Origin: Zanthoxylum bungeanum | Lineage: Eukaryota; Streptophyta; Magnoliopsida; Sapindales; Rutaceae | Assembly: GCA_019454045.1 (NCBI GenBank) | Contig: SKCR01038151.1 | Location: 62,001 to 126,000 of the forward strand | Length of the DNA: 64,000 bases | Direction of reading: 5' to 3' | Shown here: one piece after another, positions 32,621 through 44,776 of the stretch | Position numbering within the stretch: position 1 is the first letter of the stretch | How the letters are laid out: every line of letters begins with the position of its first letter | Notes under the pieces: generated by a model | Seen by the model: the letters and a program-made list of their open reading frames with translations, nothing else | Databases searched by the model: none | What the model was told of the DNA's origin: nothing | Translations under genes and position numbers: made by a program

Positions 32621-35600
32621 ATGGTATCATATACAAGCTCAATGTGTATCACATACTCATGGCCCTCAAGAGCTCACCAGTACTCAAGAGGTAGGCATCA
32701 ACAAGTAAGCCTTCTTTAACAAATCGAGTTTGTCCCACAAACCCAACCGTTTTCCTTAGCTAGAATCATTCATATTTTATAGAATCAAATTCCACATCAA
32801 TATGACTCAGATGCTATATCAGTATTATGCTATAGCTTCTGAGTTGTTTATGTATTTAGAAATCAAATCCAAATATTTTGAGACAATCACAAGCATCACA
32901 CTAATAAGAAAACTTCTAATCTATAGAGTCACTATGCAACTTCATAAGTCAATACTTCATAAGTTGCAATTTATTCCACTAGTTTAGTAGAATCAACAGT
33001 GACACTCCCATACATCTTTTCTGAATTTAAATGACATAGACCATCTAATGTCATAATTAGAATGGAAACTAATCTGACCTTATGGTTGCTGACTAAATTC
33101 TCCATGTATGAGAAACTCGTTCTTAATATCTCAAAGATCACAAAGAATATGTTTCAAGATCCTTCATATGGTCTGCAACATAACAAAATAACTCGTAACA
33201 ATTACGATTAAATTGATATCTATAATCGCACATAATACAATATTCATTACACCATCATCCTATGATGCATAAGATTGACTAGACATTTTAATCAATCTCT
33301 CTTTCGACAAAGGAATCATCCTTTACGAAAGATGAATACTATATACATAAAAGACATGTTTACTGTCAAACAGTTACACTAACTGTCATACAAACTTTCT
33401 TACTGTGTCCTCTATTAGATCGTATCTAATACGCAACTAAATGGAGTATCTCACAAGTCTCTCAGTTTTATATCATATATAAAACTTTATATCAAATATA
33501 ACATAGACTACTCTCACTGCTTTCACGGAGAAAAGAAGACTTATGATATATAATACTAGAAAAAAATTTGTACGCTCCCACTGACCCTTCTGATAAATAT
33601 GTATTCTCTATACTTTGATAAAACCAGACAATTTGAATGATATCAAAATCAGAGAACACAGATTTCCGGAAACCTCATCTGAGTCTACATAGGCTCCATA
33701 AGCTAGTTGTAGGCACTGCATTTTTGCATATAAGTCCCTATGATGAGTCTGATTTGGAGACACTACCTTTTAAGTCGCGGAAGTCTCGGGAAACGGACGT
33801 CGGAAGGGAACCAGTATTTTTGTTAGATTTTAGTCGCTTGTTTAGCTTCAGGCTCGCTTGTTGGACCTCCGTTATTAAAATACAACCCCTTAACCTTAGC
33901 CCAAAACTACACCAAGCCCATCTCACCCAAGCCCAATCCAAAAAATAATTAAAACATTTAAAATACATGTCACAAATTAAAACCATTAAATTAAATTAAA
34001 ACAATAAAAAAACCAATTAAATTAAAATTAAATTAACTAAATTAAAATTAAATTAAAAACAATTAAATTGAAATAAAATAAAATTAATATCTAATTAAAT
34101 CTAATACCAAAATTAAATAAATCAATTCCTAAAATAAACAAATCACTCCCATAATTTAAATAATCCCCTCATAAATTACAAAATTTCTTTCCTTAAATAA
34201 TTAAATAAAATCCCTCCCTTACTATTTGATCCATTTCTTTTTGAATAATCCCATGTAAACCCTAATTTCTTCCCTCTCATTATAAAAATAGAACAAACTT
34301 CAACCCTTGGGCGGAGACTCTCACGGCAAGCCAAAAAATAAACCCTAATCACAAAGCCCTAACCTCATCCTCTCTCCCACGTCACAAACAAAGAAGGGAC
34401 AAAATAAACCCTAGATGGCTCTCACTTTCAGCACCACACAGTGAGCCACAGACCAGCCCTCACATTGCCTCACGTAACTGCCCCTCTGCCCATCCAACAC
34501 GTCCCCAAGTCACTCACGAAACCTGCCATTCACGCACCCAAAACCTTCATCACTCTCCACTCACAAACTTCACGCAACAGCCTTCACTACCCTTGCATTG
34601 CCTCCATGAAGCCAGCCCATTCAACAAGAACACGTAAAGCGCACTCACCTTGCCCTCACACACGCACTCATCTCGCCACAAGCGCACTCACCAGAAACCA
34701 AAACACACCGCCACTCCATCATCACTCAACGCCAAAGCCACAAATACTCATCACGTCACCAGCCTTCCCCACACTGCCTCACAAGCCCCAGCACGTTGCT
34801 TCCCCATTCACCCTTACAAGCCTCACGCCTAGCAACCTCAAAACGTAGCCCACGCCACACACTGACCAGCATCACGCCACAGCCCTCGTAAACTCAGCCA
34901 TTAATACCCACTCATGCAGCCACATTGAGCAACAACCTAAGACACTCGGCGCACCTCACAAACCTGCCCTTCAATCTTCAACGCCTAACACACCCAAAAC
35001 AGACCCTTCAGTGGCCCCTCAAATCTACGCATAAACTGTCTCCATAACCAGTCCCTGAACAGCCATAAACCATACTTCTTAACCCCATACAACTAGTGAA
35101 CAAATCACCCCAAAACAGTGAGTAAACCGAGAGTAAACCAGTCCCTGGAATAACCCCTGATCTGCACGCCTAACACACCCAAATAGTAGCCTTAACACAC
35201 CTGAAACAGTGACTAGAATATACATAGAAAACAGCAGCAAAATGGAGTGAAAACAGCGACCAAAACAGCAAAACAATGAGCTAAGACGTTAATCCAGTGA
35301 ACCAGAAGAGTTACAGAGTGATAGCCCATCAGACTTGAAACGCGAGTCCGAAAGTCGACATAAAAGGTTAGACCTGAGGGTACTTTTTCCTATTATTTCC
35401 ATCTATCTTTTTTAATTGTCTTATTCATTTTTATGGCATGTGAGTCGTTTATTGATGCATGATTATGGCCCTTGAATAAATGGAAGATATATGTATTGTG
35501 GAATGATGCATGTTGTGGCCCTTAGATAAAATGAAAAATGTGTCGCCTCTCGTGGTATATAGGATGGAAACCCGGACATAAATTTCATAGCCGATTCCGA

Positions 35601-35750
35601 ATGGACGGTAGTATGATCTGTACTCGGGATACAACTCCACGTACCACTTGAGTAAACAACACATATTTTGTTTTATGTTGTTTTGATTTGTTTATTATTC
35701 GCTACTTGATTTTCGCATGTTATTTGTTTATGTAATGATGAGATAAAGCG

Positions 35751-36190
35751 CATGGGCTTAGTAAGTGGGATTAAAGGTCCTCTAAGTCAAGGGGTTAAAA
35801 GCCTTTACCACGATGCTTTGCCGCGCCAGATGATGTATATTCGATTAGATGTGAGATATTTTCAATCGGATACACGAAGTCCGATATCATTGTCTTTACT
35901 TTTTATATATGTATTGTGTTGTTTGAGCATGGGCTTGGTAAGTGCGATTAAAGGTCATCTATTTTGAGGGGTTAAAATCCTTTACCACGATGCTTTGCAG
36001 TGCCGAATGATGTATATTCGGTTGAATGTGAGATGTGTTCAATTGGGTATACGAAGTCCGATATTGTTATCTTTGTTTCTTATATGCATTGTGTTATTAG
36101 CGCATGGGCTTAGTAGGTCGGATGAAAGGTCCTATATTTCGAGGGGTTAAAATACTTTACCACGATGTTTTGCCGCGCCTTTTAGCCCGT
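35751..36190 (+). repeat. 175-177-bp tandem repeat in the Y-type LTR
   Basis: About 2.4 copies beginning CATGGGCTTAGTAAG at 35751, 35928 and 36103. Each has AGGGGTTAAAA, CCTTTACCACGATGCTTTGC and, in the full copies, CGAAGTCCGATAT. Confidence 0.85.
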
Positions 36191-36269
36191 TATTATTTAT
36201 TAGGTGTCATCTATTCATCCGTTCATGTATGTGTCATGTTGTTTACTGCATTTTGGAGGTCACTGCTGT

Positions 36270-36535
36270 AACCCCGTTCGAACGCGTTTCAGAATGCCGC
36301 ACGAACGCATGTTTTCTGTCTGCTCCAGTTCTAACGCGTTATCAAACGTTATACGAACGCGAACCTTCTATTTACCATTCGAACGTGTTTACGAACGCTA
36401 CTCGAACGCGCATGCATTTGTTTCATCAGGTCTGGTCCCGTTCAAATGCGTTATCAAACGCCACACGAACGAGAACCTTCTGTTTACCGTTCGAACGCGT
36501 TTTCGAACGCTACACGAATGCGCATACACTGAACT
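36270..36535 (+). repeat. CpG-rich CGAACGCG repeat cluster
   Basis: The words TTCGAACGCG, ACGAACGC and GCGTTATCAAACG recur many times within an AT-rich LTR, with a larger unit of about 111 bp (GAACCTTCT at 36361 and 36472). CpG density is far above the surroundings. Confidence 0.75.
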
Positions 36536-38980
36536 GAGTCCTTTTCATCACATGTCATGCATAATTGTTTCTTAGGTGATTTCTCTTGTATCATGTAATC
36601 AATCATACTATTTGAATTCCTGCATTTATTTATTTAATGTGTTTATGAGATGGTATTCAAGCATGATTAGGCCGTTAGTATGCTACTTGGTTCTTAAGCA
36701 TGATTTAGCCCATTTAGTTGTTCATTTTCAAACATGATTAGTCCTTTATTTTGCATTTGGAATTTGCATTACGTTTAGGTTGTTATTTGTTTTCCGCATT
36801 ATATGATCGAAACATGTTCATGAGATTATCGTGTGCTATTGCATTTTGCCGTTATGATGATTACTTTCATGCATGTGAACTTAAAAGTAGAATACTCATT
36901 GGAAATAAATGTTGCTTAGGCTTGGTTAAATTACTGCATAAATCATTTCATTACAAGTGGCATAAGTAAGGGACCATTCCGAACCCAACGGTTTGAGGTC
37001 TTCCCTTGCGAGGGGTGAGTGCGGCCTTAAATCTTTGTCCCGGTTCACACCGGGTGGTGACTCCATTATTCTCCAGTTTAGTCCCCCGCGGGTTACTCCG
37101 TACTCCCAACTAGGCCGCGAGCCTAGAACAGCATGCGTCGCCCAGTTTCTGTGTCCCACAATAGTATATCAAACTGTGATCTTAGCAGAATACAAACTCT
37201 AGAGCCATTCTAGAATGAACTCTTCAAACAAAGAAACCACAACGGATCTATCATTTGAAGAAATCATTCAAGAACGCCACTTTGCATTCTTTAGCCAAAA
37301 ACATAGTTTAATATCAATATCAACATTATACAAAAGAAAGTTTCAAATCTCAAACATTTCAAGATTCGAATTTTCTACTATACATATCATATATGTAACT
37401 GTAAAAACAAATGGAACCTTAAATAAAGCGATGAATTAGTGCTACTGAAGCATAACCCCAAAAACATTGAAAACCAATTTGGTAACTCTCAATATCAACG
37501 AATCAAATCATAAAAGATTCGATAACTCCCACTGACCAATTCCATCATAATGGAATTGCGGAATTTAATACTGAGTAAGAATCACATTCATTAAATAACT
37601 ACATAAATAATTGCCTTAAATTCATGCGTTTGATCATATCAAACATCTTCGAACAATTCAAAGATGCGCAATGAATTTCTAAAGATACAGTTTTCAATAC
37701 CATAGAAAAAATATCTTTGAACTATTCAAAAATTCGATCCGAGTTTCATTAGAAACATATAGACAGTTCTTGAACAATTCAAGACATTCAACATGTTCTC
37801 TATTAGAAACACGTAACTAAGTCATGACAATTCATTAACTGAGTTACAAAGCAAAGAAAACTATACAAGGCAATTTCTAATTCATTAAACTACGTACTTC
37901 CAAAACATTAGTTTAATAAATCTGTGGTCCAATGACAATCATCAGTTAAATGAGATTTAATCACTTCCTGAATACAATATTCATTAAATGGATAAGGATA
38001 TGTGGAGTGATCTCATATCAGACCATCCTTTACCATACAGTACAAGCATCTGATGCCTTTATGATAAAATCTCATAAAGCACAGTTCTAAGTTATTTATT
38101 CTACCGAATATTTTCTTAATGCTTATATTTCATTAATGACACTACTAGTTGCTTTAAAATATGTAATAACTATTTATACATAACAAGTAACTATCCAATA
38201 GTCAAAAGTTTTGATATCAAATATCAAAACAGTTATTAAACATTATTTTAAATAACTAGACGAGAGATCTGGTATCCAATACCTACAGTTGTCGTATTGT
38301 GAGAATCAATATTCTCTATACACAACTATACGTATCTCATTTCTTAAGCTTTATAATTTGTGTTCAATTATTCACAACATTTGTAAATAATCGATTAGCA
38401 AATTGTGTCAGACATGTAACTTCTAAAAGTGACTAAAAGTAAAGAAATGTCATTAAAAGATAAACAAATACTAAAGGGGTTTTCTTAATGCCAGTCAAGA
38501 ATCTCGAGACATGAACTATTCAAGTCAATTCTAACTGCATAAGAAACAATTCTTTCTAGATAGTTATATCCCTAAAGCAGATATCTATTTTGATTACCTA
38601 ATCGTGACTTAGAAATTAAGTCACAAACCATCTTGATTTTCCAAGAAAATTGGAACAACAGTTCCCGATGGTTTCAACTAATCTAACAGTATCTAAGTTT
38701 ATTGTCTTTCTAGAACCTATTCTAGAACTACGCAACTATAAGAAAAGTCAGAAAACCTATATATTCAAGTAATATACTATGTAGTGAATTATAAATATAA
38801 ATCTATAAAGAGTATAGAATAAATGAAAACGTAAACAGTAAATTCCATAATATTACACACTGCTTAAGTTATGGATTTTAAACTCAGTATGTCTCCCACT
38901 ACTTTACGTAATACCGTAATCCCTAACGATCAACGGGAATTCAATCATTAAATCGAATTCCATAGTGAGAGTAGGATCCC

Positions 38981-39301
38981 ATGAATATATTTTGACTCAC
39001 AGCTTTGGCAAGTTCTCGCCTACGTATATTCATTAGGTAGACAATTCTTTGTCAATCACTCACCAGTGACTCCTGGTTTTGGTCCAAACCGTTTCTCGCT
39101 GTGACAGCTTTGGCACGATCACAGGGAGGCATATCAAGGCTACACTTATCAATGACAAACTCAAGCTACCAGTGTAGTCCTGACAGCTTTGGCACTTTCA
39201 GGATTTCCACTTTCACTTGAATTTATCCAGTATCAATATACTACTGGTATGGATAATAATCCTATAACTACATCCTCACAGCTTTGGCACGATCTCGGAT
39301 G
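38981..39301 (-). other. Stem-loop series with GTGCCAAAGCTG loops in X leader (unit 1)
   Basis: On the + strand the word CAGCTTTGGCA occurs four times, each between different inverted repeats: ATGAATATA with TATATTCAT (38981-39033); CTGTGA with TCACAG (39099-39124); TCCTGA with TCAGGA (39178-39203); and CATCC with GGATG (39271-39301). The two middle hairpins have identical geometry, a 6-bp stem and a 14-nt loop. On the transcribed strand the loop reads TGCCAAAGCTG. The series starts about 340 nt downstream of the PBS. Confidence 0.65.
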
Positions 39302-39659
39302 CACTTATAGAAAAATACCCATAAACCGTACGGACAAGACGAACCAAGAAACATGTATCCAATACACGTTACTTAATAGCCATATTTAAAAGCGGAGATT
39401 TTCCTATGGAAGCTATACTCTACATCCAATGCAGAATTTTAATCTAAATCATTTTCGAAACAATTCAATTCTACCTATAGAAAATATAACTTAATTTAAC
39501 AATTAAATTTCGTTACATTTTCGTTAGCGAAGAATCGAAAAGTAAAGAAACATATATAGATTCCTAACATGTGCGAACATTAAAATTGGATTAAATATCA
39601 AATATCAAGAATGAATAATGTAATGGATGAAGCATCAGACATGCTCTGATACCATTTTT

Positions 39660-42202
39660 TGTTGGGGTTTTGGGCATTGGGCGCAGCGGAAGCGCGGGTC
39701 CGGGTGAAATCATATTTAAAATTTTTTCAAAATATCAAATAAATTATTCAATATCGAATATGAATAATGTATTCATATCTTACCTAAACCTATTTATTCA
39801 ATATCAAATATTGACATAAAATAATGTTGAAAACTCGTGAAACTTTTATGAAAACCAATTTCCGCAAAATGGCCTAAAATGTCTTTTTGACCGAACCGAC
39901 TACCCAACAATTATGGAAACTGTCCAGGTCAGCTCCAATAGTGTCGGGGCAGTCCATAGGCTGTCCGAACAGTGACAGGTTCACTCTTTGGACAGCCGTC
40001 ACCCAGTTGGCTCAAAATCCACCCGGTACGCCGTTTTTGGCCGTTTTCGCTTATTTCAAGTCGGAAATACTTTCCGGCAATTATGCAAACACCCAAATTA
40101 CATCCAAAAAATTTTAAAGACTAAAATTTCATCACCAAATCAGAATTACTTCTAGTCTAATCAGTAAGTTAAAACAGTCCATTGTTCATGTTTAAATCCA
40201 ATTTATAACAAGATTAATCAAATTAATCAATCACCAAATGAGTCCCACCACATATGAACACCCAAGAACAATTCTAGGCTATTTAGAGTGGATCAATAAC
40301 TCTAGAATGGCAACAATTCAATAATTGAAAAAATTGGCATAATATTGCAATAATATTCACAAATTTCACTTCACACATGCTCAACAACTTCCATTCATCC
40401 ATAAAAAACCAAAAGCCCCAAATATTATAAGCTAATAATCCCTAGAACAATTCTAAGAAATCAAGAAACTAGAAACAAATTTCAAAGCATTAGGGATTTG
40501 AAGATTACCTTTTAAAACTCCAAAATTCCATAAGCCTTTTCTGGATTTTCTTTACTTATAAGCTTGAATCATCAAGCTTGAATGAAACCCATTTTTCATT
40601 TTCTCCATTTGAGGTTCTCGGCAATGTTGAAGACAACAAGAGTGAGAAAAAAAATTTCATTTTAAAACCCTTGGTGACCGAAACTAGTGGTCAAAATGGA
40701 GCAATTTTGTCTTTTTATTTTTTAATCAAATTAAAAACAATTTCACTTTATTTTAGCCAATCAAATTAGGACATAACAAAGTGAAATCCAACTCATGCCA
40801 AGTGTTTCAATTATTTGTCACCATGTATCATATCCATAATGACATTTGGATAAGGTTGGAAAATTCAATTATTTAATTATTTAACTATTAAATAATTAAA
40901 CAATTAATTAACAAAAATATATGTATTTTATTTACATTAAATAATAAATACATATATTCATGGCATGTGTCAAAATCTCATTTGACGAATAATTAATGTG
41001 TATCTAATCGTATTATGTATCAAATACAAATACACAATAATTATTAGCGGACAAAATCCCCTAATTGCATGTGTTGTCGTTTAACGATTAAACGATCCGA
41101 ATTAACTCATTTAATCCGATGAAGTATTATGAATAATCTATATTATTCATATAGAGTTGCCCAAGTGCTCAACGAGTACACTTCATTTTGTGGGACTCTC
41201 TAAGTTTAGGTTTATCCGTCACGAAATCCAATTTCGTGTCCATAATCCACCCACTCATGGATTATGACGACCACAGATAATCTCGCTAAACTATGCAAGC
41301 CGAGGTCATAGCATATGTATAATCCCTCCGTCACAGGCCATCCGTATTATACCTAGGATATAGATCAGAACGTCAAATCCGTTCGGTATAATACAGTCGA
41401 CTTTTAATTTACGATTACGAAATAACGCTCGGAAATGGTTTCCGACGTTATACCACGGCCATGGATTTACTAGATCTTAAACACGTGAGGATGCCTATGC
41501 CATGTACACAGGACTGACAGATCCTATCTTGATACGCACATGATATCATGAGCATCAGTCCACACCCAACGATCAGACGGAGGTCTGATCATGGCTAGAA
41601 CTTTCATGTGACTGCCATCAAAGTGTGGAGGATACCTCATATATCTACGGTGGTATCTCAAGTCGAATGACCACTATGCTCGCTCAACTCGAGAAGGTTC
41701 CTATTGACATTGGTGTACCATCTATTAGGAAACCTTCAGTGAGTCGTTCAGTGTCTTATCAAATAAACACCTACATATCTATATGAGTCTCCCAAGACTA
41801 ATGGTTCACTGGGAAAAACCATTGGACCAAGTCACGATATATGACATGTACTGGCCTCAGCGGATTTTACTAACCGACCCGTGTCAGTAAATCTTGACCA
41901 GGAACTTTATTTAAGGATATACAACTAATAGTGCGCTTCCCAATCTCAATTACAAACTACGTTGTAACTGCGCACTATACTGTAAATCCTATGGTCTTTT
42001 TCTAATATACACGTATCACTGAACCAGATTCAGTTTCGATCTAATCGTAATCAGATATCTAATCGTGATTAGATCTAATAAGTGTATAAAACACAAGGGT
42101 GCTACCATTAATTAAGTAATATTATGGAAAATACAATTGCTTGTATTAATGAATCGGACATAAATACGATCCGGATTGGCACTAGGAGCACCAATCCTAA
42201 TA
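39660..42202 (-). repeat. X LTR b (shared between units 1 and 2)
   Basis: A full-length X LTR of 2543 bp. On its right side lies another X internal region starting with the PPT; on its left lies the PBS of unit 1. It therefore serves as LTR for both neighbours. Confidence 0.85.
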
Positions 42203-42607
42203 ATTTCTCCCACTTGCTCTAGTGCCAATCCATGGTATCATATACAAGCTCAACGTGTATCACATACTCATGGCCCTCAAGAGCTCACCAGCACTCAAGA
42301 GGTAGGCATCAACAAGTAAGCATGCTTTAACAAATCGAGTTTTTCCCATAAACCCAACTGTTTTCCTTAGCTAGAATCATTCATATTTTATAGAATCAAA
42401 TTCCACATCAATATGACTCAGATGCTATATCAGTACTGTGCTATAGCTTCTGAGTTTTCTATGTATTTAGAAATCAAATCCAAATACTTTGAGACAACCA
42501 CAAGCATCACACTAATATGAAAACTTCTAATCTATAGAGTCACTATGCAACTTCAGAAGTCAATACTTCATAAGTTGCAATTGATTCCACTAGTTTAGTA
42601 GAATTAA
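42203..42607 (-). other. X internal fragment ending at a recombination junction
   Basis: About 405 bp of PPT-side internal sequence match 32592-32990. At about 42607 (GTAGAATTAA) the sequence jumps into the middle of an LTR (CGCCGTTTTTGGCCG, equivalent to about 40030), deleting roughly 3.2 kb of interior and 370 bp of LTR. Confidence 0.8.
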
Positions 42608-44776
42608 CGCCGTTTTTGGCCGTTTTCGCTTATTTCAAGTCGGAAATACTTTCCGGCAATTATGCCAACACCCAAATTACATCCAAAAAATTTTAAAGAC
42701 TACAATTTCATCACCAAATCAGAATTACTTATAGGTCTGATCAGTAAGTTAAAATAGTCCACTTTTCATGTTAAATCCAATTTTATCCCAAGATTAATCA
42801 AATTAATCAATCACCAAATGAGTTCCACCACATTTGAACACCCAAGAATAATTCTAGGCTATTTAGAGTAGATCAATAACTCTTGAATGGCAACAATTCA
42901 ATAATTGAATAAATTGGCATACTATTACAATAATCTTCACAAATTTCACTTCACACATGCTCAACAACTTCCATTCATCCATCAAAAACCAAAAGCCCCA
43001 AATATTATAAGCTAATAATCCCTAGAACAATTCTAAGAAATCAAGAAACTAGAAATAAATTTCAAAGCATTAGGGATTTGAAGATTACCATTTAAAACTC
43101 CAAAATTCCATAAGCCTTTTCTGGATTTTCTTTACTTATAAGCTTGAATCATCAAGCTTGAATGAAACCCATTTTTCATGTTCTCCATTTGAGGTTCTCG
43201 GAAATGTTGAAGAAAATAAGAGAGAGAAAAAAAATTTCATTTTAAAACCCTTGTTGACCGAAACTAGTGGTCAAAATGGAGCAATTTTGTCTTTTTATTT
43301 TTTAATCAAATTAAAAACAATTTCACTTTATTTTAGCCAATCAAATTAGGACATAACAAAGTGAAATCCAACTCATGCCAAGTGTTCCAATTATTTGTCA
43401 CCATGTATCATATCCATAATGACATTTGGATAAGATTGGAAAATTCAATTATTTAATTATTTAACTATTAAATAATTAAACAATTAATTAACACAAATAT
43501 ATGTATTTTATTTACATTAAATAATAAATACATATATTCATGGCATGTGTCAAAATCTCAATTGACAAATAATTAATGTGTATCTAATCGTATTGTGTAT
43601 CAAATACAAATACACAATAATTATTAGCGGACAAAATCCCCTAATTGCATGTGTTGTCGTTTAACGATTAAACGATCCGAATTAACTCATTTAATCCGTT
43701 GAAGTATTATGAATAATATGTATTATTCCTATAGAGTTGCCAAGTGCTCAACGAGTACACTTCATATTGTGGGACTCTCTAAGTTTAGGTTTATCCGTCA
43801 CGAAATCCAATTTGTGTCCATAATCCACCCACTCATGGATTATGACGACCACAGATAATCTCGCTAAACTATGCAAGCCGAGGTCATAGCATACATATAA
43901 TCCCTCCATCACAGACCATCTTAATATACCTAGGATATAGATCAGAACTTCAAATCCGTTCGGTATAATACAGTCGACTTTTAATTTACGATTACGAAAT
44001 AACGTTCAGAACTGGTTTCCGACGTTATACAATGGCCATGGATTAACCAGATCGTAAACACGTTAGGATGCCTATGCCCAATACACAGGACTGACGGATC
44101 CTATCTTTATATGCACATGATATCATGAGCACCAGTCTACACCCAACGATTAGACGGAGGTCTGATCATGGCTAGAACTTTGACGTGACTGCCATCAAAG
44201 TGTGGAGGATACCTTATATATCCACGGTGGTATCTCAAGTCGAAGGACCACTATGTTTGCTCAACTCGAGAAGGTTCCTATTGACGTTGGTGTACCATCT
44301 ATTAGGAAACCTTCAGGGAGTTGTTCAGTGTCTTATCAAATAAACACCTACATGTTTATATTCTCCCAAGACTCATGGTTCACTGGGAAAAACCATTGGA
44401 CCAAGTCACGATATACGACATGTACTGGCCTCAGCGGATTTTACTAACCGACCCGTGTAAGAAAATCTTGACCAGGAACTTTATTTAAGGATATACAACT
44501 AATAATGTGCTTCCTAATGTCAATTACAAACTACGTTGTAACTGCGCACTATACTGTAAATCCTAGGGTCTTTTTCTAATATACACGTATCACTGAACCA
44601 GATTCAGTTTCGATCTAATCGTAATCAGATATCTAATCGTGATTAGATCTAATAAGTGTATAAAAGATAAGGGTGCTACCATTAATTAAGTAATATTATG
44701 GAAAATACAATTGCTTGTATTTATGAATTGGACATAAATACGATCCGGATTGGCACTAGGAGCACCAACCCTAATA
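42608..44776 (-). repeat. X LTR c, truncated
   Basis: It lacks the first (left) 370 bp because of the junction at 42607 and is otherwise collinear with the other X LTRs, ending ACCAACCCTAATA. Confidence 0.85.

Larger units (their letters stand above)
33718..37160 (+). mobile_element. Solo LTR of a long Y relative
   Basis: It starts TGTAGGCACTGC and ends TGTGTCCCACA, like the Y LTRs, and is flanked by CTAGT (33713-33717) and ATAGT (37161-37165), a one-mismatch TSD. The uninterrupted site AAGCTAGTATATC is visible in the second X unit near 45889. At 3443 bp it is 1.4 kb longer than the Y LTRs because of internal repeats at 35751-36530. A TATAAAAA box is at 34281. The last 200 bp are strongly conserved with Y. 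No gene. Confidence 0.85.
32592..39654 (-). other. X internal region 1 (with Y-family solo LTR inside)
   Basis: The non-coding interior of the first X unit, about 3.6 kb after removal of the insertion at 33718-37160. PBS GCTCTGATACCA (- strand TGGTATCAGAGC) is at 39643-39654. No polyprotein similarity was seen on either strand. The PBS-proximal 0.7 kb carries the stem-loop series at 38981-39301. Confidence 0.75.

Noticed and set aside
34441..34848. 135-codon ORF rich in Thr, His and Pro
   Set aside because: It lies in the C/A-rich transcribed part of a Y-type LTR. The bias follows base composition, and the related LTRs at 8600 and 15400 do not preserve it.
36993..37202. ORF pair at the end of the Y-type solo LTR
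   Set aside because: It lies in the conserved U5 end of the LTR and crosses the LTR boundary into X sequence, so it cannot be a single ancestral gene.
40578..40769. Recurrent small + strand ORF also at 43158, 51278 and 57641
   Set aside because: It recurs only because the X LTR is repeated. It is antisense to the element, includes low-complexity sequence and differs by frameshifts between copies.
44202..44447. Small ORF conserved at 52321
   Set aside because: Again antisense within an X LTR; conservation is explained by the repeat.
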